DNA of 64,000 bases from Viscum album (Eukaryota > Streptophyta > Magnoliopsida > Santalales > Viscaceae), in assembly GCA_963277665.1 (NCBI GenBank), contig OY728125.1:1714378889-1714442888 (forward strand). The letters are read 5' to 3'. Positions 1 through 9,901 of this stretch are shown here, one piece after another. Both the position numbers and the translations under genes were made by a program. The notes below the pieces were generated by a model. It did no database searches. It saw only the letters and a program-made list of their open reading frames with translations, and was not told the DNA's origin. Positions within the stretch are counted from its first letter, which is position 1. The number at the start of each line of letters is the position of its first letter.

Positions 1-1
1 T

Positions 2-1094
2 GACTCTGAGCACTCTATCTTATTTACTAAGAAGATGTGTATTATTAAAGGAAAATATAGAGCAGTCATTCTATAGGGAAAACGAATAAAGGGAAATATT
101 TACCTAGTAGGTGGGGAAGAAGATTCATGCTTTTTATCCAGAGAAGAAGAAAACCAGTTGTGGCATAAGAGACTTGGTCATCTATTCCAACCATCTATGG
201 AAGATCTGGTAAAGTGTGATGCTACTAGAGACCTTCCCAAACTATCACATGATCATGTTCATACATGCGATGCTTGTCAACAAGGGAAGATCATCAGAAA
301 AACATACAGGCCAAAGGAACATAAATCATCCAGAGTGCTCGAATTGGTACATGTTGATGTATGTGGACCTATTTCACCACGAGCTATAAATGGGGAAAAG
401 GTAATATATCCTTTTCATTGATGACTATAGCAGAATGGCCTGGGTATTCATCATTACCCATAAGACAGAGGTGTTTAGCTGCATAAAGCAGTATAGGAGG
501 GAATCAGAAAAGATGCTTGGGCAGAAAATTCTGAAGTTTTGTACTGATAACGGTACGGAATTCACAAACAGTCAAGTTGAAAAATATCTCGAGAAACATG
601 GGATAAGGAATCAAGTTTCATCAGTAAGAACTCCCCAACAGAATGGAGTGGTTGAAAAGAGAAATAGGATCATCAACAACATGTCCAGAACGATGCTTAT
701 TGATAAAGAACTACCAGAGAAATTTTGGAAGGAAGCAGTTTTGACATCGGTTTATGTTTCGAACAGGTCTTTGTTGTGTCCAAAGTAAGGGAAGACTCTG
801 TATGAACTATGGTACGGAAAGAATCCAATGTTGAAATACTTTCGAATCTTTGGAAGTAAGTGTTTTATTTTCAACAAAGAAAATCACAGGAAGTTTGAGG
901 CACGAAGAGATGAGGGGATATTCCTTGGCTACTTAGGAAAAAACAAAGCATCTAAATGTTTTAACAAAAGGCTGGGAAAAATTGTTGAGAGAAATTATGT
1001 CACTATAGTTGAAAATGAATAGAATACTCAACGACCCAGTGAACAGTTCCTGGATGAAAGTGATGATGAGGTAAGCAACACAGGGGGAGAAGAA
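2..1094 (+). pseudogene. copia pol remnant: protease end, GAG-pre-integrase and integrase
   Basis: Reading from base 2, a stop at 74-76 interrupts the protease/pre-integrase junction. The pre-integrase zinc region follows with LWHKRLGH (about 158-182) and CDACQQGK (about 268-291). The integrase core keeps its catalytic triad: Asp at 356-358 (VHVDVCGP), Asp at 546-548 (CTDNGTEF) and Glu at 654-656 (QNGVVEKRNR), with the last two 36 codons apart as in D,D35E enzymes. A frameshift near 412 separates the first Asp from the rest. Stops at 786-788 and 1020-1022 interrupt the C-terminal part (FRIFGSKCFIFNK, GIFLGYLGKNKASKC). In a live element this enzyme inserts cDNA into nuclear DNA. Here it cannot be made as one protein. 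Confidence 0.92.
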
Positions 1095-2246
1095 GTGGCA
1101 CAGGCTGACTCAGAAGAAGATACTGATGATGAACAAGAAAGTTTCAAGTCTGTGTCTGCAAGGAAGCCAAAGATTCGAGCTGAAACTGATAGGCAGAATA
1201 TCATTGGTGATCGGAAAGCTCCAGTTCAGACTCGAAGAATGAATTCATTACAGCAAACATCGTTTTTATCTCAGGTGGAGCTGAAATGTTTTTCCGATGC
1301 AGCTGAAGATGAAAACTGGGTTCAGGCTATGAATGAAGAGCTTGATCAGATTGAGAAGAACCAGACATGGGAGATTGTTTTGAGGCCAGCAGACAAGAAT
1401 GTCATCAGTACTAAATGGGTCTATCGCAACAAGATGAATGAATATGGAACTGTGATTCGAAAAAAAGCACGTCTAGTGTGTAAGGGATACTCCCAGATAG
1501 AGGGAATAGATGTAGATGAGACATTTGAACCGGTTGCAAGGCTGGAGATAATCAGATTATTTTTTGTCATAGCAGTGCAAAGAAAGTTCAAAGTGTTCTA
1601 GATGGACGTCAAATCTGCATTTCTAAAAGGGGTTCTAGAAGAAGAGGTTTACATTGAGCAGCCAGATGGTTTTCTCATTCATGAGGATGAGAACAAATTT
1701 TTTAGGCTGAAGAAGGCGTTGTATGGGCTGAAACAAGCACCAAGAGCATGGTACTCAATGCTTGATCAGTACTTGAAGAAGCTTGGTTTCCAGCGTGGTG
1801 TAGTTGATTACAATATCTATTTCAACAAAAATAGTAATCAAAGGATGATGGTGCTGGTCTATGTCGATGACTTAATATTTGGTGGATCAGATGAAGCTCA
1901 GGGTAGACAGTTTTCCAAATTCATGAAAAATGAGTTTGAAATGTCAATGATTGGAGAGCTAACGTTTTTCCTTGGTCTACAGGTGACACAAAGAAGGAAT
2001 GGAACATTCATTTCTTAATTCAAATATGCCAAGGAGGTGTTAATAAGGTTTGGCATGGAAAATTCCAAGGAGATGAAAACTCTGATTGCTACCTGGATGA
2101 AATTATCAAAAGATGAGGATGGAAAGGCAGTTAATATCACAGAATATAGGAAAATTATTGGAATTTTGTTGTACTTGACTGCGATAAGGCCTGATATTGT
2201 TTTCGCCACATGCCAAGCAGCGAGATATCAGAGCAATCCCAAGTAA
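1095..2246 (+). pseudogene. copia pol remnant: reverse transcriptase
   Basis: The frame is the same as the integrase core. It begins with an acidic linker (EEDTDDEQES) and then the copia RT domain: WVQAMNEELDQIEKNQTWE (about 1319-1375), TKWVYRNKMNEYG, ARLVCKGYSQIEGIDVDETF, MDVKSAFLKG (from 1602), ALYGLKQAPRAWY, and the catalytic YVDD at 1860-1871 followed by LIFGG. A stop at 1599-1601 falls just before MDVKSAFL, another at 2016-2018, and a third at 2244-2246. The first two are each one C-to-T change from a Gln codon. Without the stops the domain is of normal length. It copies element RNA into DNA in virus-like particles in its active relatives. Confidence 0.95.
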
Positions 2247-2252
2247 AGCCAC

Positions 2253-2812
2253 ATGATTGTAGTGAAAAGAATACTTCGGTATATCAAAGGCACAGTGGAA
2301 TTTGGATTGACATATAACAACAAATCTCATACAGATCTATTGGGATATACTGATGCAGACTGGGCCGGTTCAGCGGATGACAAGAAATCAACATCTGGAG
2401 GTGCATTCTATCTTGGTGGACTATGTATTGATTAGTTAAGCAAGAAGCAATATTGCATTTAATTAAGCACCGTAGAATCTGAGTATATTGCGGCCACTCA
2501 AGCATGCCATAGTTATTATGGATGAAGCAGTAGCTTGACGATATGGGAGTTAAAGTGAAGTCTCCGATCGGAATCCAGTGTGATAACTCAAGTGCTGTCA
2601 ATCTTAGAAAAAATCCAGTTCATCACTCAAGGGCAAAGCACATTGAGATCAAATATCATTTTCTCAAGGAGAAAGTGGAGCAAGGGCTTGTGAAGTTGGA
2701 GTATGTGCCTACAGAGTTCAAGGTTGTAGATATTCTGACAAAGGCCTTACCCAAGGAAGCATTCGAAAGGCATCGACTAGCTCTAGGAGTTCAACCGATT
2801 ATCCGCACTTAA
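2253..2812 (+). pseudogene. copia pol remnant: RNase H and polyprotein C-terminus
   Basis: The segment continues the RT frame with RILRYIKGTVEFGL and DADWAGSADDKKSTSGG, the start of the copia RNase H domain, then ESEYIAATQACH. Stops occur at 2433-2435 and again near 2460. A frameshift near 2522 and a further stop near 2531 precede a clean stretch, 2543-2812. That stretch reads CDNSSAVNLRKNPVHHSRAKHIEIKYHF and ends in DILTKALPKEAFERHRLALGV, the usual copia C-terminus. RNase H would remove the RNA template during cDNA synthesis. Loss of a Trp codon at 2433 fits a G-to-A change. Confidence 0.93.
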
Positions 2813-2930
2813 AAGCGTGTGGATTTGAAACCTCCCCCTATCCCCGAGGTATGATGTGTTTTCCCTAATGTATTGATATGTGTTCTCTACTCTGTTACAG
2901 ACTGCAAAGGAGTGACCTTTGGGTTCGTTG

Positions 2931-3057
2931 ACAAAGGGGGAGAAAATAGTGATTGTTCAAGGGGGAGACAGTATGGAAATTTGATAAATCATGATTGATA
3001 CGGGGAGAAGCTGACCAGTGGAGTAGCCAGATAGGGGGAGAAATGAGAAAGGGGGAG
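2931..3057 (+). promoter_or_regulatory. repeated polypurine tracts before the copia 3' LTR
   Basis: Four copies of an AGGGGGAG core lie between the pol stop and the LTR, near 2933-2942, 2959-2967, 3033-3040 and 3048-3057. A polypurine tract primes plus-strand DNA synthesis in LTR retrotransposons and is normally single and next to the LTR. Here the nearest copy is about 86 bp upstream of the LTR start. Either the LTR boundary is slightly different from my call or the tract has been duplicated. Confidence 0.6.
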
Positions 3058-3820
3058 ATTTTTAAATCTGACGATGCTAGAAGTGATCGATCAAAGAATA
3101 GATGTCACGATAGCTGAGGATCATGATAAAAGCATAAGAGTGGTGTTGGAATAGTGGTAAGAATATTTCCAAATCAAACATTGGTCTTCCAACAAGTCCT
3201 TCAACAATAGGTATCAGTTTAGTACAAATTGGTATCAGTGATGTATCAACAATTGGTATTAATTTGGCAATTGGTATCAGTTTGGTGTCAATGGAGGGTG
3301 TTAGAGTTGAAGTGATTCATTGATGAACTTTTCATTTACTCTTGTTTCTCATGCCGAGCATTTCTCATGTGGGCTTAGAGTATGTGTTGAGTAAATCCTT
3401 GATTGCTATCAGAATCGCAATGAGGCCAATAGTGGATGAAGATTCAACGACGTATATTTTTATGGAAGAGTTGTCAAAAAACCTAAATGGGGAGATTTTT
3501 GGGTAAAAATCCCTCAAGATATCATTGAAGAATTTTTGAGGTGATTGTGTTCGTTGAGAAAGTGGACATCTGTGTTGTGATTGTTGACAATAAAAACCAT
3601 GACCTACAAATTTGTTGACAAAGGGAATTTCATGGTGGAATGTCGAGTTCAAGAGCTATGGTAAACGATCCATGTTTGATTCAAGAATGTTGATAATGGA
3701 ATGGACGATCTGGAGGTGGTACAAAAAGAACAGATACAAGGTGGTGTTGTTTTCCAGTGTTTGCCAAATTTTTGGGCCTGAAAATCGACAAATGAAGAAA
3801 AGTGTTTTTGGCGAAGGGAC

Positions 3821-4350
3821 TTGCGCGCCGAGGACTTGGAGTATAGGAAACTTGTGTGCCATATGTTTTTCAAGATCAGAAGATCAAAATATGGAAAAGG
3901 AAACAGGTTCGCGCAAGTTTGGGTGTTGGTCGCGCAAGTGTCTAGGAGGACAGAAGACTTGCGCGCCGAGACTGGGTCGCGCAGGCAACTTGCACGCCGT
4001 CGTGCAGGGTGGTCAATTTGCCTATAAATACTATACCACCCCTCTTCATTCTTCACTGGAGTTCAACCCTTTGAGAAATCAGAGCTCCCGTCGCGTAGGT
4101 GTGGTTGTCGCGCAAGTGGTGTGTGGTCGTGCAGGTGAAGTTGCACGCCGGTGGTTGAAGTTGTGCGCCGGTGTGAGAAGTTGCGCGTCGGTTGGTAGTT
4201 GCGCGCCACTATTGGTTTGGGAGTAAAAGGAAGAGAGTCATGTAAGTTTGGAGTTGGGGAATCTTGTGTCGCGCAGGTGTCTGAGGTGGACTTGCGCGCC
4301 CGTTGTGACTTGCGCGCCGATACTTGCGCGCCGAGGTAGACTTGCGCGCC
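3821..4350. repeat. dispersed TTGCGCGCC / CGCGCAAG motif array in the LTR
   Basis: About twenty imperfect copies of TTGCGCGCC, TTGCACGCC, TCGCGCAAG and TCGCGCAGG occur on both sides of the TATA box. Copies occur in both orientations, because the core GCGCGC is self-complementary. The block is CpG-rich in an otherwise AT-rich window. It could be an array of protein-binding sites in the LTR promoter; that role is inferred. Confidence 0.75.
4021..4030 (+). promoter_or_regulatory. TATA box of the copia LTR
   Basis: CCTATAAATA lies in the middle of the LTR, where the U3/R boundary is expected, and is the best TATA match there. Transcription would start about 30 bp downstream, near 4055. GC-rich motif arrays flank it on both sides. 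Confidence 0.55.
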
Positions 4351-4974
4351 AAGTAAGGTTTATTTCCATTAGTGATTTTCAGGCTATGTGGAAGCTGGAA
4401 GTTTTCCCGATACCTTCAATGCAAAGAGAGATTCGTCTACGGGTGAAAATTGGGCTTCAACAGAGCATCTACTTACAGAGGAAGATGCATTCCTTCATGA
4501 AAATGAAGAGACCTACAGGTCTATAAACTGTGAGTGGATTATTTCCAGAGCAGTGAGCGAAGGAAGAGGAAGAAGGTGATCCTCTCCACCAGCAGTGAGC
4601 CAGAGAGAGAGAAATAGGGAGTGACCCTTGGGAAAGCAATGAGCTGACCCTAAACCTTGTAAAGGTAGTGAGCCTGGGACAGAGTGACTGTGCCTGAACT
4701 TTTTAATCCACATCTAGTGAAGAATCGTGGAATTTGGTATGACCAGAAACTTGTCGACGTATGCTCCTTGGAAATAGCCCTTAGCGGTGAACCAGGTAAA
4801 AAATTTTGTGTCATGTGCATGCTTTACCTTCTGTTTATATTGTGCAACAGGAAATTGAGAGAAGAGTGTTTTTCTTAATAGAAAAACAAGATCAGAACAC
4901 GCTTTAATTTTGAATTAGTCATACCCTGATTCACCCCCCCCCCTCTCAGGGTACTCAGACTAGTGGACCTAACA

Positions 4975-5389
4975 GGATGGGTTATGGACCTAATCCATCT
5001 TATGAATTTGTTAGGGTGTTGTCACTATTTACTATTACACCTTCTGGTGGGGATTCAAGTAGTTCCGTTGACCAGGAAGCACATCAGTAAATTTCAAGGG
5101 TAAAATAAAAGGTTAAAGAACATGAATCTTATAGGAAAATGAAATATCAGTGGTGGTAGGTAATGGAAAATTTCTTAGATTCTATATTTTAAAGGATGAT
5201 AGGCATAATCCCTAAGGAAATTTCTAGTCTTATAGCTTATCCTGAAGAGGTAAATTCTAAACTCAATCCATGACATGTCAAAATGACTAACTTCTTTATT
5301 GCTATGTTGATATTGTATCTTGTTGGTGTTTCTTCTATGAGGGGGAGTTGGGGTAATGTGAGATGAATGTTCTATTTGAATTATGTGGG
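4975..5389. other. no gene seen: flank between copia LTR and satellite
   Basis: AT-rich sequence with no open frame or family signature that I can defend. It may belong to the element whose CACTA-like right end lies at 9538, but nothing visible proves it. Confidence 0.4.
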
Positions 5390-8300
5390 GTCATATTAGC
5401 ATGAAATCATTAGAAAACAACCAAATAATAATTTTTGATGTGTAGAAGTAGACATGTGTCAATATGATGTACAGTGTGCTAAAAATGTCAGAATATACAG
5501 TTTTTAATGATATGAAAGTCTTTGAAAACATGTATGTAATGGTAAAAATCATATAAAATTATCTCCTATAGGCATGAAATCATAAAACAACAACTTTAGA
5601 ATAATTTATGACATATAAAAGAAGAAGACACATCAATATTCCATGCAGTGTGCTCAAAATGTTTGAATAAGTAGTTTTTAATGATATAAAAATCTTTAAA
5701 AATGTGCATTGAGGGGGTGAAAACCAATAAAACGACATTGGAGTTTAATGATAGTATAGGAAAATGAATTTATATTTATTTTTTAAATATAGTAACTGAC
5801 TGTACATCAATCTGAGTGGAAGTTTTCTTGGGATTCTTAGAAATGAAATTTTAGTGTTTAAAACTATAAAACCAATGTGTAATGGTAAAAATCATATAAA
5901 ACAACATCATATTAGAATTAAATAATATGAAATATTCCATTTAATTATTTTATATGTGTATGGGCAGACATCATGTCCATCCAACATGCGGGGTGATTGA
6001 AATAACTCAAAGAGCAGTTTTAAAAGATGTGAAAGTTTTTAAAAGCATGACTTGGGGGATATAAACTAATAAAGATTCATTGGGTTTCGTGAAATTATAG
6101 GTAAATTACTTTAGATTTATTTTTTAAATATAGTACCTGATGCCGCATCAATAAAATTTATGGTTTTCCCAGGATGACAATAAACGCATTTTTAGTGTTT
6201 TAAAACACTAAAACATGCGTATAATAGTTAAAACTATATCAAAACACCTGATATTGATGTTAAATCATAATATATCATCATATAATTATATTTTACATGT
6301 ATGGGTAGACAATACACCAATATGACATCCAGTGTGCTCAGAATGACTAAATAGACAGTTTTTAATGATATGAAAGTCTTTAAAAATGTATATCAAGGAG
6401 CTAAAATATAGAAAAAGGACTTTGGGTGTAATAAGATCATAATTAAATGGTGTTAGATTGATTTTTGAAATTTAGAAATAGACTACATATCAATTTGATT
6501 GTTGGTTTTCTTGGGATACCCATAAACACATTTTTAGTGTTTTCAAAATCTAAAACATGTATGCAACAATCAAAACCATAGACTAAGACCTTTTATTGGA
6601 ATAAAATCCTAGGAAAACTATATTTGAAATATTTATGTTGTGTATGAGTAGAAGGTATGCCCATCTAACATGTAGTGTGCTTGTAATGACTCAATAAGAA
6701 GTTTTACAGGATATCAACGTTATTAAAAATGAGTCTTGGAAGGTCAAAACAAATAAAATGACCTATGAGTGCCATGAAATCATAGAAAAATAGACATGGG
6801 TTTATTTTTTAATTATAGTAATCAATTCCATATCAATTCATGATTAGGTTTTTCTGGGATGATGGAAAACACATTTTTAGTGTTTTAAAACACTAAAACA
6901 TGCATACAACGGTCAAAAATCATAGAAAACAGCCTCATATTGTCATTAAATCATAGTAAACCCACCATAGAATGATTTTTGACTTGTACGATAAGAAGAC
7001 ATATCAATATGATGTACAGTGTGTTTAGAATGTTTGAATATTCAATTTTTAATGATACAAATGTTTTTAAAAAAACATGCATTAGGGGGTCAAAATCAAG
7101 AAAAAAACCTTATAGTGTTGTGAGATCATAGTAAAATGACCATAGATTCATTTTTGTAATGTATAAACTTAATACACATCAATCCAAGTGCCAGTTTTCT
7201 TAGGATTTTTGTAAATTCATTTTTCGTTTTTTAAAACTATAAAACATGTGTATAATGGTTAAAATCATAACAAACAACCACAGATTGGCATGAAATTAGG
7301 AGGAAAGTTTCACTGATTTTTTTATGTGTATGAGTATACTAATCATCCATATTATTTGTTTTGTGCTTGAAATGGATAAATGAGTTATTTTAAGTGATAT
7401 CAAGGTCTTTAAAAACATGCCTTAGGGGGTTAAAACCAAACAAATGGCCTTATAGTTCTATGAAAGCATAAGAAAATAACCCTAATTTTTTTTAAAAATA
7501 TAGTAACAAAATCCACATCAATATGTGTTTTAATTTTCTTAGTATTACAATAAACACTTTTTAGTGTTTTAAAACACTAAAAAGTGAATGTAACAATCAA
7601 AACCATATCAAACAAACTTGAATTGGAACGAAATAACAGGAAGACCACCGTAGAATGATTTTTTATGTGTATGAGTAGAAAACACTTCAATATGACATGT
7701 GATATGATCAGAATATCTTAATAAGAAGCTTTTAATTATATGAAAGTCTTTAGAAACATGCATCAGAGGTTCATAACCAAGAAAAAAACATCAAAGTGTT
7801 ATGATATCAATGGAAAATGACTGTAGATTGATTTGTGAAATGTAGGAACCCACTACACATCAATTCGAGTGGAGGTCTGATCAGGAATCCCATAAATTCA
7901 TTTTTAGTATTTTAAAACTCTAAATCATGCATGTAATAATCAAAAAAAATAGAAAAAACCTCATATTGGAATGAAGTCATGGGATAACAGTTATCGAATC
8001 ATGGGTGATGTGTACGAGTAAATATCATGCCCATCCAATATGTGGTGTACTCAGAATTAATCAATAAGCAATTTTAAAATAATCAAAGTCATTAAAAGAT
8101 TATGGGGTTTAGAACCAATTAAAGATCTTATTATTCCAAAAAATCATATAAAACTAATGTTAGTTGATTTTTAAATATAGGAACTGATTCCACGTCAATC
8201 TGAGTTTTGGTTTTCCTGAGTTGATAATAAACACATTTTTAGTGTTTTAAAACACTAAAACATGCATCTAATATTAAAAATAAATTAAAATAGTCTCATG

Positions 8301-8390
8301 TTGGTGTGAAATTATTGTAAAACCACCTTAGAATAGTTTTTAAAATATATGAACCGATTCCATAGAAAAGTCTTTAAAATCTGTTTACTG
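5390..8390. repeat. satellite array, ~342-bp monomers in ~685-bp dimers
   Basis: Landmarks recur about every 342 bp. The block TTTTAGTGTTTTAAAAC (or its decayed form) starts at 5849, 6190, 6532, 6875, about 7221, 7559, 7912 and 8237. The block around AGTGTGCTCAGAATG recurs near 5645, 5987, 6330, 6672, 7016, 7360, 7700 and 8044. Alternate monomers resemble each other more than neighbours: those at 6190, 6875, 7559 and 8237 carry a perfect 24-bp palindrome, while the ones between carry a degraded form. The first monomer, near 5396-5640, has an internal deletion of about 170 bp. Monomers are diverged, so the array is not freshly amplified. No coding potential. Confidence 0.88.
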
Positions 8391-9124
8391 AGTAATTTAA
8401 AGCACACCGAGTGTCAGTTTAAAAATTGATTAGATTGTTATACACTTATCCCTTTTGAGTTCCAAGTGATGAATCATATCTTAAATAGGTTAGTTTAAGT
8501 TTTAAATTCATTGAAGATGATATACTAGTTTTTTATTTTAAAATTTCATCTATTGGATTATCTTAATAACAAATGTAATATGAAAAATTATGAATATATT
8601 TTGTTCCTATTATATTTTTTATTTATTTTCTTAAATGTTATATTTTATATTTTAGGTGATATATGATAGTTTTAAGTACTAGATTGACTGTTATGATCTA
8701 TGACACTCTTCAAAAGGCAGATGTGATAGATTATAGTTTTTTTGGTATGGTTAAACATTTTCATTTATTCTACTATAACTATTATTTATTATGTTCATTT
8801 ATGATTTCTATCTTATTTTTATTTCATTTTATGACATCATGTGGTTTGTTTCATGTATTATGAGTCTAGAAATGGAGGTGGTTGGACATATTGAAGGTGG
8901 TGAGATAGGCATGATGGTCATGGGTTGGTGGTGGATGCTATACTTATTCAATATATATATATATATGATTACTGTGCTTATGGTTGACTAATGGTTTTGT
9001 ATGTATGAATGATGGTTATATATATGATGGTTGTATATATATTAATATGGATATATGATTGGGTTCATTTTATATTTATGGTTGAGTTCATTATATGACT
9101 GAGTTCATTGTATGAATTTTTTAG
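8391..9124. other. no gene seen: AT-rich DNA with short TA and TATG repeats
   Basis: Contains a (TA)n run near 8950-8964, degenerate ATGATGGTTATATAT repeats near 9005-9050 and short hydrophobic frames (8663-8991) of skewed composition that I do not regard as genes. Confidence 0.45.
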
Positions 9125-9538
9125 AAATATGATTTTATTGGTGATTATAAGAAACTGCTGCTAAAATAAACCACCACTAAATATTTAGTGACAGTTCATT
9201 TATTTTTTCAATGTGAAAAGTAAAACCACCACTAAATAATATAACAAGAATTATTTTATTTCCCCCACAATTTATTTTCTAAAAAAATCAAACCTTTTCC
9301 TAATTCATAACAAACCATCATTAAATGCATTAAAATGACACTTATAGAAACTGTTGATAAATGTACAAAAATGAAACTTATAAAAACTGCTGTTAAATCA
9401 CACAGAACATGCACTAATTAGTTTTTTATCAGGAAATATGATGTGGTTTATATGAACACTTCTAATTTATTTAGCATCAGTTTATACTGTCATTAGTTGT
9501 AAAAAAATATGTCGCGACCTCTCATTTTTTCTATAGTA
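9125..9538. mobile_element. right end of a CACTA (En/Spm) transposon
   Basis: The last bases read TTTTTTCTATAGTA. This is one base from the inverted form of a CACTATAGAAAAAA terminus, and the adjacent GGTCGCGACC-like stretch (9511-9520) is common in plant CACTA ends. Subterminal repeats built on CCACCACTAAATA, AAACTGCTG and TTAGTGACAGTT run through 9150-9500, as expected for transposase-binding repeats. The left end is not in the window. The copia element may have inserted into this transposon and the satellite may lie within it, but that is inference. Confidence 0.6.
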
Positions 9539-9717
9539 TCGGATGTTGGATTTTTAATTATTTTAAATAAATGTTTTATTTTATTTAAAGTGGATAGATA
9601 ATGGATGGTTGGAATTTTATATAGAAAAATTTGATAAAATGAGTCCATCTTTTAAAGGGGATCACTTTTTCGTTATTTAAAATTGATGGAGTGTGGGATA
9701 AAATTCTTTAGGGGTAT

Positions 9718-9901
9718 TGTCACAAATCAACCTCCACGGGCCATGAACCTAGTCATCTGACCCCATGAGTCTCCAATAATACTATGATTATCTTCCAAAC
9801 ACACCACAATCCTTTATCCACTAGGGTAACTTATCAAAATAATTATTATCCCTACAGGTCAACAAATGTTATTTTAGTGTGTTTTTTCCGCACCCACACA
9901 C
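9718..9901 (-). repeat. Cassandra LTR copy A, left piece
   Basis: Begins TGTCACAAATCAACC and shares GACCCCATGAGTCTC and GTGTGTTTTTTCC with copies B and C. It breaks off in CACCCACACAC, exactly where copies B and C continue into GAGAAACTTCT, and resumes at 11630. Confidence 0.78.

Larger units (their letters stand above)
1..4974 (+). mobile_element. Ty1/copia LTR retrotransposon, 3' part, decayed
   Basis: The window opens inside the polyprotein of a Ty1/copia element. The order is protease end, integrase zinc region, integrase core, reverse transcriptase, RNase H, polypurine tracts, 3' LTR. Integrase before RT defines the copia superfamily. The 5' LTR and gag lie upstream of the window, so target duplication and LTR divergence cannot be tested. 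The coding part is broken by at least two frameshifts and about nine in-frame stops. Lineage within copia is not settled; the C-rich LTR end followed by CTCTC is common in SIRE/Tork-type elements. Confidence 0.93.
3144..4974 (+). repeat. 3' LTR of the copia element
   Basis: The LTR is inferred to start at TGTTGGAATAG and end at GGACCTAACA, just after a C-rich tract and CTCTC. This gives 1831 bp and the TG...CA ends typical of plant LTRs. The boundaries rest on motif recognition because the partner LTR is outside the window. The open frames inside (for example 3612-4226) read through repeated GC motifs and are not treated as genes. The bases following the LTR are GGATG, the expected target-duplication copy. 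Confidence 0.72.

Noticed and set aside
3612..4226. 204-codon open frame in the copia LTR
   Set aside because: Reads through the TTGCGCGCC motif array and across the TATA box; non-coding LTR.
8663..8991. Two overlapping hydrophobic frames
   Set aside because: Short, AT-driven, overlapping, without any supporting signal.
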